From a bacterium (GTDB taxonomy: Bacteria; Armatimonadota; Abditibacteriia; Abditibacteriales; Abditibacteriaceae), in assembly GCA_004172935.1 (NCBI GenBank), contig SDZD01000039.1, positions 1 to 64,000 of the forward strand: a stretch of DNA of 64,000 nucleotides, in the 5' to 3' direction. Position numbers and translations under genes: made by a program. Below are positions 31,677 through 39,152 of the stretch, piece after piece. How positions within the stretch are numbered: position 1 is the stretch's first letter; each line of letters opens with the position of its first letter. The notes under the pieces were generated by a model. That model saw only the letters and a program-made list of their open reading frames with translations, searched no databases and had not been told where the DNA came from.

Positions 31677-32015
31677 TTAAAGAAGTTCGTCGAGCGAGGT
31701 TTGTTGTTCGCGGGTAGAGAGGTGGCGGGTGGAAATGACTTCGCCGGTATCCTCGCGAATCGTCTCGCAGATGCCTTTGAAGTGATTGATTGCCTCGCGA
31801 ACAGGAACGTCGCGGTACTCGATGCCGGTTAGGGCGCAGTCGCAGAGAACGTTGACTTCGAGCCTCTTTTCCTTGATTTGGCGGGTGAACTCGGCGGCGC
31901 TTTCTTTTTTGGCGCCTTCGAGCTTTCGCAGTTCGTCAACGGCGCGAGCGTTACGGTCGGAGAATTCGACTCGCTCATCTTCGCTGAGCTTGCAGGGTAG
32001 ATTTCGGGTTTCGAT
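31677..32015 (-). CDS. Phage protein lacking a canonical start codon (possible ATC start)
   Basis: The frame runs from a TGA at 32022-32024 to a TAA at 31677 and holds no ATG, GTG or TTG near its start. A complete AAGGAGGTGA ribosome site lies six bases before an ATC at 32015, from which 112 residues can be read: IETRNLPCKLSEDERVEFSD, then EFTRQIKEKRLEVNVLCDCA, GIEYRDVPVREA and DTGEVISTRHLSTREQQ. That pattern is like a family of small phage proteins. Codon use supports this frame over the overlapping one. Either an unusual AUC start or a lost start by mutation is possible. Confidence 0.5.
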   Translation of the reverse strand: METRNLPCKLSEDERVEFSDRNARAVDELRKLEGAKKESAAEFTRQIKEKRLEVNVLCDCALTGIEYRDVPVREAINHFKGICETIREDTGEVISTRHLSTREQQTSLDELL

Positions 32016-32176
32016 GGGGTTTCACCTCCTTGGGCTGGTTTTTTGGGGCGTTCGTAGAAGCGGCGCGTGGCTGCCAGAAGATACGGTGTGCGGCGCACAT
32101 GGGCCGCAGCCTCTTCGAGTCCTTCCGTTTCCCCCCAGGGGCCATAGACCCCGTGAATGGTGAGAATTACGCTCAT
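31829..32176 (-). CDS. Small phage ORF overlapping the ATC-start gene
   Basis: The first 50 residues (MSVILTIHGVYGPWGETEGL, then EEAAAHVRRTPYLLAATRRF) look like coding sequence, with an ATGA overlap to the upstream HTH gene. Beyond about residue 55 the frame is antagonistic to the better-supported frame of the next gene and is low-complexity (APKKKAPPSSPAKSRKRGSK). It may be a real short gene, or the N-terminal half of a gene whose frame was broken near 32025. Confidence 0.35.
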   Translation of the reverse strand: MSVILTIHGVYGPWGETEGLEEAAAHVRRTPYLLAATRRFYERPKKPAQGGETPSKPEIYPASSAKMSESNSPTVTLAPLTNCESSKAPKKKAPPSSPAKSRKRGSKSTFSATAP

Positions 32177-32448
32177 CGCGACACCTCGCCCATCGCCGGA
32201 ATGACGATACCGCGCCGGGCCGCTTCTGCTACGAGGGATTCGTACTCAACGCTGCGACCATTCCACACCACTTCTTCCAAGCCGCCTTCGCGCTTATCGA
32301 GCAAATCGTAGATGCGACGCTCTGAAATGCCGAGCAGGTCGGCGGCTGTTTTGATGGTGACACAAAACAGCCGCCCGTCGATGTGTGCGACGCTAAAGCC
32401 TCGTGATGGGGTGGTCAACTCGTTTGCGTTTGGCATGATTCCCTTCAT
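32173..32448 (-). CDS. Excisionase-like helix-turn-helix protein
   Basis: 91 residues from the ATG at 32448 (MKGIMPNANELTTPSRGFSV). This start is chosen because an AAAAGGGAG site precedes it and a promoter maps just upstream; an ATG at 32466 is the alternative. The core FCVTIKTAADLLGISERRIY followed by DLLDKREGGLEEVVWNGRS is a MerR/excisionase-type winged helix (HTH_17). It is the first gene of the early operon and could be its activator, or a recombination directionality factor for one of the integrases. Confidence 0.65.
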   Translation of the reverse strand: MKGIMPNANELTTPSRGFSVAHIDGRLFCVTIKTAADLLGISERRIYDLLDKREGGLEEVVWNGRSVEYESLVAEAARRGIVIPAMGEVSR

Positions 32449-32485
32449 GCTCCCTTTTAGGGTCATTCAAGGGAACATAAAGGGA

Positions 32486-32514
32486 ATTCTACAACCCTTA
32501 AATAAACCTTGCAA
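32486..32514 (-). promoter_or_regulatory. Sigma-70-type promoter of the replication operon with overlapping repeats
   Basis: On the minus strand TTGCAA (32514-32509) and TAGAAT (32491-32486) are 17 bases apart. AAGGG (32480-32484) and CCCTT (32495-32499) form an interrupted dyad over the -10 box, and another AAGGGAA lies at 32469. These are good candidates for a repressor site. The transcript would start near 32479 and read into the HTH gene. Confidence 0.55.
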
Positions 32515-32562
32515 CCTTTAGCGGCAATATTTTGAACTAGGCGACAAGGAGGGCGTATTAAG

Positions 32563-33036
32563 GTGTTTAAAAAGCACCTCATGGCGCACCTATTCGTTAT
32601 GCCCCGTTCGCCTCTATCAACAGGGGATTCATCGCAGACCTACAAACCAGAACTACCGGACAGCGCGCCCGACAGAATAGCGGTCAATATGACTGTGGGT
32701 GATAGGAGGGTTCTTGAAAGCAAGGCCAAATCCGCCCGCAAGTCAGCAACTCAATGGATTATTTCTTGTATTAATGGGGAATTAGAGGGAAATTCAAAGT
32801 CCCTTGAAGGCGACAAAAAGCCGTCATCCCTACACATTTTCTTTGGCCTTGACCGTAGGCGTCGCGCTTTAGCAGATGAGACTGCTAAAAAGCTCGGCTT
32901 TCTAGCTACGGATGATTTAGCTAAAGACCTTCTCCATCGTGCCATCGAAGATCCCGAATTGGCGGAAGAATTTTTATTCGGAAAGTTGCGTGCGCGCCTT
33001 CAATCCGATTCGACTAACCAAAAGAAAGCTGCCTAA
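32563..33036 (+). CDS. Divergently transcribed phage protein, possible repressor
   Basis: 157 residues from a GTG ten bases after AAGGAGG. The central segment (DRIAVNMTVGDRRVLESKAK, then SARKSATQWIISCINGE) has the spacing of a ribbon-helix-helix protein: a strand, two helices and a polar turn. The C-terminal half is helical (LADETAKKLGFLATDDLAKD). It is divergent from the replication operon, the classical place of a phage repressor or Cro-like gene. No wet or family evidence is available; the DNA-binding assignment is tentative. Confidence 0.5.
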   Translation: MFKKHLMAHLFVMPRSPLSTGDSSQTYKPELPDSAPDRIAVNMTVGDRRVLESKAKSARKSATQWIISCINGELEGNSKSLEGDKKPSSLHIFFGLDRRRRALADETAKKLGFLATDDLAKDLLHRAIEDPELAEEFLFGKLRARLQSDSTNQKKAA

Positions 33037-33042
33037 TGAAAT

Positions 33043-33549
33043 TTGGAGTTCTTCCCCGTGTCTGTTGGATTTTGCGCCCACCTTTATTACCCCGACGAGC
33101 CATTTAACGCTGGTGCATTCGAGTCATGGCATCATCGCCCGTCCAATTATCGTCCTGACGAAGAACCAGAAAGCGCTGTTGAAGTCGCTCAGGATTACGT
33201 GCCCCGATATTCGTGGCTTGACTCGGCAGTAGCCGAAATAAAAGCGCGCAAATCGCTCATTCCCAAAGCGACGCTTAAGCCTCTTTTCCGCTTGGTGCCC
33301 TTCAAGCCAAATGAGATCGAACCCAGTGAAGAGGACATGGTTTGGGATAGCGGCGAAAGCCATGTTCGACTATGCCTCATTCAATCGTTCCACTTGCTTG
33401 AAGAGGCGAGCAAAAGCGGCAGCCTCACCTATAAAGAGCACTTGAAATATGTTCGCCGCGTCCATCAATACGCGGCGCAGATGGAACGTGACCTCACGCC
33501 TTCACTCGGTTCACGCATCATGCAATTGGTACGACCAGATGAAAATTAA
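33043..33549 (+). CDS. Hypothetical phage protein
   Basis: 168 residues from a TTG; a GTG at 33058 is an alternative start. The N-terminus (VSVGFCAHLYYPDEPFNAGA) and the Pro/Tyr-rich segment (ESWHHRPSNYRPDEEPES) give no family. The C-terminal half is helical (SHVRLCLIQSFHLLEEASKS, then YKEHLKYVRRVHQYAAQMER). It follows the putative repressor gene by six bases and precedes the secreted proteins. Confidence 0.5.
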   Translation: MEFFPVSVGFCAHLYYPDEPFNAGAFESWHHRPSNYRPDEEPESAVEVAQDYVPRYSWLDSAVAEIKARKSLIPKATLKPLFRLVPFKPNEIEPSEEDMVWDSGESHVRLCLIQSFHLLEEASKSGSLTYKEHLKYVRRVHQYAAQMERDLTPSLGSRIMQLVRPDEN

Positions 33550-33556
33550 GATTGAA

Positions 33557-34390
33557 ATGAAAAAACTACTCTCTTTCATAATCCCTAGCACGCTTTTATT
33601 GGGACTAATTTCTACAGGCCATGGGGATAAAGCTAAGACGCGCAAACCACCGGGAGAGCATCCCGTCAAAGGCTACTATCGAAAAGATGGTACTTATGTG
33701 CGCCCTCATACTGCTGGGCACGGGCCATTAGCAGATAAAGAATCTTCTGGCTCATCGGGCGGTTCTGGTTCCGGCACATCTAACTCATTTTTATTTGAAC
33801 CATCCGCCACTCCAACACCACGCCCGGCGATTGGCGGCAACTGGACGCTCCCGCGTCCTTCCCCAAGTGTCAGTAATGTTATCCCCGCTAAGCTCTCGGC
33901 GACACAAGAAGCATATTTAGAGCAAGTGCGGAAGCTGGCTAAAGAGGCGCAGATACGGCATTTTCTTGTTGAATCAGGTGTGCATAAGTACCGCACCAAT
34001 ACTGAGGTTTGGGGCAGAGTCGCAGTGCTTGATGATGTCTCTGATGTAAGAATCTCTGACTCTGATCCAGCCAGCCCAAGAATGGATTTAGCCCAAAAGG
34101 CCATCCTCAATAATCTGCTTACCCTTGAGGAAATCGCAGGCTCGATTTCTTCGATTGACCCAGTACCCGCCTCGTGCGCCGACATTGACCAAAATCTTCA
34201 GAAATACGGTCAGTCTGCAATCGACGCCATAAAGCAGATAAAAGAGGCAATTAATTCAGAGGATGCCGAGCAATTAAGCCAAGGCGAAGATGCACTTTCG
34301 GATAGCTTGATTTATTTAGATGAGGCGACTACGGATATTAGGAAGCACCTCATAGGCTCATCACCCAAGAAAACCTACGTCCCCGGCTAA
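33557..34390 (+). CDS. Secreted protein with a KGYYRKDGTYV motif
   Basis: 277 residues from the ATG at 33557 (MKKLLSFIIPSTLLLGLIST). The signal peptide is followed by GEHPVKGYYRKDGTYVRPHT, a motif common in small secreted bacterial proteins. A Ser/Gly/Pro-rich linker (residues 55-100) follows, then a helical C-terminal domain (LSATQEAYLEQVRKLAKEAQ, then DIDQNLQKYGQSAIDAIKQI). It is probably a lysogenic-conversion gene. Its AT content is above the phage average. The function is unknown. Confidence 0.6.
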   Translation: MKKLLSFIIPSTLLLGLISTGHGDKAKTRKPPGEHPVKGYYRKDGTYVRPHTAGHGPLADKESSGSSGGSGSGTSNSFLFEPSATPTPRPAIGGNWTLPRPSPSVSNVIPAKLSATQEAYLEQVRKLAKEAQIRHFLVESGVHKYRTNTEVWGRVAVLDDVSDVRISDSDPASPRMDLAQKAILNNLLTLEEIAGSISSIDPVPASCADIDQNLQKYGQSAIDAIKQIKEAINSEDAEQLSQGEDALSDSLIYLDEATTDIRKHLIGSSPKKTYVPG

Positions 34391-34395
34391 CCACA

Positions 34396-34767
34396 ATGAG
34401 ACTCCTCAACATCGCTATCGCCATGCTAGCCCTCTGCGGCGCCCTCTTCATCGCGCCCGCTCAGGCCGACCCGGCTCCGGCTACCTTGAAACTGGAATCC
34501 AAGCGAGAATGGCGGGCCGTGAAGCCAGAGCTGTATGTCAACCCGATACCTCGGTATGGTGCCCCTCGTCGGCTTCCGATAGCACGCCACCAAATTGTGC
34601 CCGGTACTAATTCACCCTTCGAGCGTTTCGCTCTGCACAAGAGGCTGAAAAAAGCGAGGGCTATGCGCCCCGCCTCGCCTAACTACAGAGCTCAATGGTT
34701 GGACGACGAGCACTTCACAAATTCAGAGGCGACATCTCTCAAAGTCGCGGGCAACCCCAAGTTCTAA
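34396..34767 (+). CDS. Small secreted basic protein
   Basis: 123 residues. The signal peptide (MRLLNIAIAMLALCGALFIA) ends PAQADPAP, with cleavage expected after QA. The mature part is basic and Pro-rich (YVNPIPRYGAPRRLPIARHQ) without cysteines or a known domain. It starts five bases after the preceding secreted protein, so the two are likely co-expressed from the prophage. Confidence 0.6.
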   Translation: MRLLNIAIAMLALCGALFIAPAQADPAPATLKLESKREWRAVKPELYVNPIPRYGAPRRLPIARHQIVPGTNSPFERFALHKRLKKARAMRPASPNYRAQWLDDEHFTNSEATSLKVAGNPKF

Positions 34768-34770
34768 CTG

Positions 34771-36414
34771 ATGACTTCCCCTCGCTTCATTTTATATACC
34801 CGCGTCTCGACTCAGGCGCAGGACCAGAACAACAGCCACCCGACGCAGCTCGCCGCGCTGCGCATGTACGCCGAAAAGAAAAACGCCGACATCGTGGACA
34901 TTATTCGCGAGACGGCGAGTGGAGGCACGTATTTAGGGCGTCCCGGCATCCGCACAGCACTCGAACTGCTGGAAAACGATGAGGCGGATGTTCTCGCTTG
35001 CTACGATTTCTCGCGCTATAGTCGTGACTCAAAGCATCAGCTTGCAATGCTGGAGCGCGTCGAGGCTATCGGCAAGCGTATTGAGTTCACAACGCTCGAA
35101 TTGTCGCGCGACGAAAACGGCGAGCTGACGCCGGAAGGACATTTAATATTTGGAGTGATGGGTTCGTTCGCCGATCATCACCGGCGCAAAATCAAAGCGG
35201 ACACCACACGCGGTTTGCGTCATGCTGCTGAGTCAGGGCGCCAACCTCGGCGCAAACCACCTCACGGCTTCCATATCGTTACCAGGGCCGATGTGCTGGC
35301 GGGGCGCTATGCGGCGGACTTAGCAGGTAAATATCTCATCGTCGAACCCGCCGCGAGTCTGGTGCGCGAGATTTTTGCACTGCGGGCGGGCGGCGCCTCG
35401 GTACATGGCATCGCCCGCAAACTCAACGAACGAGGCGAACCTACCCCACAAAAAGCAAAGCTATGGAGTGTGGCCACCCTCATGGGCATCCTTGAAAACG
35501 AGGCCTACATTGGACGCGCGGGCTACGGCAAACGACGACGCATTAAAGATGAATCTCGTTTAGAGCGCGGACTCAAAACTGACTTTTCGGTGCGCAATGG
35601 TGGCAACAAAGAAATCCCGATTCAGTGCCCTCGCATCATCGACGAGGCCACGTGGAACGCGGTGGCAGCGCTTGAGGGTGCGCCCCTCGGCGACCGCGTG
35701 CCCCGCTACCTGTTATCCTCGCTTTTGCGTTGCCCGGCGTGTAATGGGCCGATGAACGGCGTGCCGCACAAGCGTAGCGCTTACGGCTACGCGGGGCGTG
35801 GACGCCGCCCCAAGGGAGCGGAACCAGGTTGGCGCAACGAGCGCATCATCAAGCACTACTATCGCTGCCGTGAAGCGCACGCCTACTCAACGACCGGCTT
35901 GCCTAAAACCTGCCGTCACTGCGCCATTTACGAAGCCAACCCGCTGGACCTGCGCGTGTTGGCCTCACTACGCCAATTGCTAGAAACGCCGCACCTGCTC
36001 GAAGCGCAATTTCAGGTTCAAGAACGCAAGGAGTTGCCGCGCATCGGTGAACTGAAACACCAACTCTCGGCACTGGCAGAGGAAGAGGGCGTATTGATAG
36101 AAGGGCAAATGCGGTTGATTCGTGCGGGTGCCGAGTCGGGCGTTTACGATGAACAGCTCGTCAAGCTGTCGCGCACGCGCCGCATAATTCGAACCGAGTT
36201 GGAAGCGCTGGAGAAATCAAATCGCTCTACCCCTCAAAGCAATCGCCATGCGCGGCAGTTGCTTGAGGATGTTGGCGCATATTTTGATGCACCTGACATC
36301 TTAGAGCCGCAATCCGAAGCGATGCTCGCTGTGCGCGCCGCTTTACGTGTTTTGTTGGAGCGAATCGAATTCGACCCGGCAGCCGATACCCTGAAGCTGA
36401 TTTTTCGCGTATGA
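34771..36414 (+). CDS. Large serine recombinase (phage integrase)
   Basis: 547 residues. The resolvase domain has the nucleophile S13 in ILYTRVSTQAQDQNN and the Arg-rich LACYDFSRYSRDSKHQL, GVMGSFADHHRRKIKADTTR. The recombinase domain follows (PRRKPPHGFHIV, REIFALRAGGASVHGIARKL, VATLMGILENEAYIGRAGYG). Next is a zinc ribbon (LLRCPACNGPMNG, then YYRCREAHAY and KTCRHC) and a coiled-coil region (LKHQLSALAEEEGVLIEGQM). This is the full architecture of serine integrases. The position at the very edge of the element, next to chromosomal genes, fits the enzyme that integrates this phage; attR should lie in the following 50 bases or the gene end. Confidence 0.92.
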   Translation: MTSPRFILYTRVSTQAQDQNNSHPTQLAALRMYAEKKNADIVDIIRETASGGTYLGRPGIRTALELLENDEADVLACYDFSRYSRDSKHQLAMLERVEAIGKRIEFTTLELSRDENGELTPEGHLIFGVMGSFADHHRRKIKADTTRGLRHAAESGRQPRRKPPHGFHIVTRADVLAGRYAADLAGKYLIVEPAASLVREIFALRAGGASVHGIARKLNERGEPTPQKAKLWSVATLMGILENEAYIGRAGYGKRRRIKDESRLERGLKTDFSVRNGGNKEIPIQCPRIIDEATWNAVAALEGAPLGDRVPRYLLSSLLRCPACNGPMNGVPHKRSAYGYAGRGRRPKGAEPGWRNERIIKHYYRCREAHAYSTTGLPKTCRHCAIYEANPLDLRVLASLRQLLETPHLLEAQFQVQERKELPRIGELKHQLSALAEEEGVLIEGQMRLIRAGAESGVYDEQLVKLSRTRRIIRTELEALEKSNRSTPQSNRHARQLLEDVGAYFDAPDILEPQSEAMLAVRAALRVLLERIEFDPAADTLKLIFRV

Positions 36415-36449
36415 GTTAGCTTCAAGCCTTCGTTCGTGCGCCCATAGAT

Positions 36450-37130
36450 GTGAAGATTACTGTGCAAATCCTAGTAGTGGAAGACGATGACAGCGTGGCG
36501 CGCTTCCTGATGCAAGCCATCTCGGAGGCCGGATACATCGGCACGCGCGCCAGAGACGGGCAAAAAGGCTTAGAACTCGCCTCGGAAGGCGGTTACGACG
36601 CCATTTTGCTCGATGTGATGCTGCCTATGCTGGATGGCTTCACCGTATGTCGGCGCTTACGCTCGCGCGGCATCGAAGCCCCGGTACTTATGCTGACGGC
36701 GCGCGACACCACCGAAGACAAAATCGAGGGGCTGGACGCGGGCGCCGACGACTACATCGTGAAACCGTTCGTGGTCGGCGAACTCTTGGCCCGCTTGCGC
36801 GCAATGTTGCGCCGCCAGTTGAACGCGCCCGCCCCGCTTAAAGTAGGCGACCTGTCACTTGACCCCGGTTCACGCACCGCCGAGCGCGCGGGCGTCAAAA
36901 TCGTGCTTTCGACCACCGAATACTCGTTGCTCGAATTTTTGATGCGCCATCCAGGCCGCGTGCTGCCGCGCAACGCCATTCTCGACCATGTGTGGCAGTA
37001 CGACTTCGCGGGCAACGACAACGTGCTAGAGGTATACATCTCCTATCTGCGCCGCAAAATCGACAAGCCGTTCGCGACTCCGCTCATCCATACCGTGCGC
37101 GGCGCGGGCTATCGCATAGGCGGCGATTAA
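36450..37130 (+). CDS. OmpR-family response regulator
   Basis: 226 residues from a GTG at 36450 (a second GTG at 36462 is equally possible). The receiver domain has the acidic pair in LVVEDDD, phospho-acceptor D55 in AILLDVMLPMLDG, Thr in MLTARDTTEDK and Lys in DDYIVKPF. The C-terminal winged helix is typical (ILDHVWQYDFAGNDNVLEVY, then SYLRRKIDKP). It forms a two-component pair with the kinase one base downstream. The region before it belongs to the prophage, so its native promoter or 5' end may have been displaced by integration. Confidence 0.93.
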   Translation: MKITVQILVVEDDDSVARFLMQAISEAGYIGTRARDGQKGLELASEGGYDAILLDVMLPMLDGFTVCRRLRSRGIEAPVLMLTARDTTEDKIEGLDAGADDYIVKPFVVGELLARLRAMLRRQLNAPAPLKVGDLSLDPGSRTAERAGVKIVLSTTEYSLLEFLMRHPGRVLPRNAILDHVWQYDFAGNDNVLEVYISYLRRKIDKPFATPLIHTVRGAGYRIGGD

Positions 37131-37131
37131 G

Positions 37132-38619
37132 GTGCTTCGCAACATTCGAGCGGGTTGGGCGCACCGCATCAGCGGCTCGATGCGGGCACGCATGACGCTG
37201 TGGTTCGCGTTGCTCATCGCCTTCTTCATGCTCTTCTTGAGCAGCGCCTACTTGCTGTACGCCCGCCGCGAACTCGAAAACCATTTCGCCGCCTCGCTCG
37301 ACCGCATCGCCCCCGAAAGCGCCGCCATCGCCAAGAGCGGCACATCGCTCGACTCGCTACGGGCCGCCATTCAAGCCCACAACGCCAGTGTCGCCCAGAG
37401 CGGCGCCATTTCTGAGGGCGTCGAGGCGTGGATAGTCGATTCCAGTGGCAAACCGTCGTGGTATTTTGGGCCGGGACGCGGCGATCATAACGACGATGGT
37501 GATGAAGATGGCAGACGGGGTGGCGGCGGTGGCAGAAGAGGACGAGGCGGCGGTGGACGCCGCCCACCCCTTCTACCCGGCCTGAACCGTCCATTCGTCC
37601 CTCCCCTCGATGATACCGGAGGCTGGCGAAGCCGCGAAGTGAAATGGGGCAACCAACGCCTGTTGTTAGGACTACCGTGGCGCCGCGCACAGGCCGAACT
37701 ACGCGCCCAGAGCGTGGCACTGGTGGCGCTTTCGCTGTTGGTTACAGCGGCGGCGGCGTTTGGCGCCTGGATACTGGTCGGAAAAACGCTGCGCCCCATT
37801 GGCGCCCTCGCCGAACAGGCGCACCACAACGCGCAAAGCCCAATGGAATTAATGGAGCGCCGCGCCCCCTTGCAACCGACTTCGCGCGACGAGGAAATGA
37901 CCAGCCTGGTCTCGACTCTCAACGAGATGCTCGATAACGTGCGCGAGGCAGCGCTCTCCAAAGAGCGTTTCCACACCTCGGCATCCCACGAACTGCGTAC
38001 CCCGCTTCAGGCGTTGGCCGGACATCTGGGCGTGGCGCTTTCGCGCGAACGCAACGCCGCCGAATATCGCGGCGCCCTCGAAGAAGCCGCGCGCCAGACA
38101 ACCCGCCTCTCCAAACTGACGGGCGATTTGCTGCTACTCAACCGCTTACAGACAGCGGCAACCGCCCCCCACACCGAAGAAATCGATGTCACCGAGATAT
38201 GCGACATCGCCCTACAACGCGCCGAAAAAACCATCGAAACCCGCCACCTAAAAGTAGCCGACAGCTTCGAAAGCCTGTGCATTGAAGCAGCGCCTTCGCA
38301 CGTCGAAATTCTACTCGGCAACCTCGTCGAAAACGCCGCCAAATACGCCCGCGCGGGTGGCACCATCGGCGTCGAGGTAAAAGCATCCCCGCCAACTGTG
38401 CGCGTCTGGAACGAGTGCGATGAGGCTCAACTGCGCGAACTCGAAGGCGAATCAACCCGCCTTTTCGAACCATTCTACCGCCCCGACGCCGCCCGCACCG
38501 GAGAAACAGGTGGTAATGGTCTGGGCCTAGCCATCTGCCAATCCATCGCCCAAACCAACGGCTGGGAACTTTCCATTGAAACCACCGATTCACTGTTCGC
38601 CGTCGAGGTGCGGTTTTGA
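37132..38619 (+). CDS. Sensor histidine kinase with Gly/Arg/Asp-rich sensor insert
   Basis: 495 residues from a GTG. TM1 is near 20-42 (TLWFALLIAFFMLFLSSAYL), a periplasmic domain follows to about 195, and TM2 is near 200-220. Then come HAMP, the H-box (H286 in SASHELRTPLQALAGH), the N-box (LLGNLVENAAKYA) and the G-boxes (GLGLAIC). Residues 113-147 form an unusual segment: an acidic run (DHNDDGDEDGRR) and then poly-Gly/Arg (GGGGGRRGRGGGGRRPP), possibly metal-responsive or simply low-complexity. It is a partner of the regulator one base upstream. Confidence 0.93.
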   Translation: MLRNIRAGWAHRISGSMRARMTLWFALLIAFFMLFLSSAYLLYARRELENHFAASLDRIAPESAAIAKSGTSLDSLRAAIQAHNASVAQSGAISEGVEAWIVDSSGKPSWYFGPGRGDHNDDGDEDGRRGGGGGRRGRGGGGRRPPLLPGLNRPFVPPLDDTGGWRSREVKWGNQRLLLGLPWRRAQAELRAQSVALVALSLLVTAAAAFGAWILVGKTLRPIGALAEQAHHNAQSPMELMERRAPLQPTSRDEEMTSLVSTLNEMLDNVREAALSKERFHTSASHELRTPLQALAGHLGVALSRERNAAEYRGALEEAARQTTRLSKLTGDLLLLNRLQTAATAPHTEEIDVTEICDIALQRAEKTIETRHLKVADSFESLCIEAAPSHVEILLGNLVENAAKYARAGGTIGVEVKASPPTVRVWNECDEAQLRELEGESTRLFEPFYRPDAARTGETGGNGLGLAICQSIAQTNGWELSIETTDSLFAVEVRF

Positions 38620-38652
38620 TGGAAGGATCACTATTGAGAATTGAATAGTCCT

Positions 38653-38785
38653 CGAAATCAATGATTTTCGGGGAATAATCAATCTTTTGGGGGCATTAAT
38701 CAATTTAGAAGATTGATTAATTTGGCGTTTTTGGAAAATTTGAGCGTGGAATATGGGTAAAAGATTGATTATTCGATCTTTTCCA
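38653..38785. repeat. Nested AT-rich palindromes (ATTAATCAAT family)
   Basis: The gap 38620-39152 has no gene. Its first part holds a 15-bp perfect inverted repeat (AATAATCAATCTTTT at 38674 and its complement at 38759) around an inner 10-bp hairpin (ATTAATCAAT at 38695 with ATTGATTAAT at 38712), and a further dyad near 38654-38671. The array may terminate the kinase transcript or bind a regulator. Confidence 0.55.
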
Positions 38786-39020
38786 GTGAAAACGCTCTTA
38801 TTGAGAAATGGTGCCTCGGCGCCAATTTATTACTGATTTCATTATACCCGATTTATAAAATTCAACTACTTTACGAGGTTGTGGGTGATGGTCGCCATCA
38901 ACTGCAATGCTGTCAAAGTGAACTAAACCGCGAATTTCTAGGGGTTCGAGACAAACAGCACCTGAATCTGGGTTCGGGGGATTTTGTTGCGACTGTTCTA
39001 TTTAAGCGGCAGTTGATTTT

Positions 39021-39126
39021 GTAGGGGCAACCCACATGGTTGCCCATCATTTCGGTTGCTCGTTTTTGGCACTAATGCGATGTATGAGCAGTTCATATGA
39101 CGGGCAACCACGTGGGTTGCCCCTAC
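39021..39126. repeat. MITE-like inverted repeat (GTAGGGGCAACCC type)
   Basis: 25-base arms at 39021-39045 and 39102-39126 are complementary except for one position (ACATGG against ACGTGG), with a 56-base centre. The ends read GTAGGGGCAACC. A second element of the same general design lies at 62431-62570. Such non-coding repeats with GTAGGGGC ends are likely mobilised in trans. Confidence 0.6.
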
Positions 39127-39152
39127 GAATGGTTTGCGATTTGGCTTAGTTG

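Noticed and set aside
39021..39126. Inverted repeat taken as a transcription terminator for the prepilin or kinase genes
   Set aside because: The arms are 25 bases with a 56-base centre and no T-run, and the design recurs elsewhere, so a dispersed repeat is more likely.
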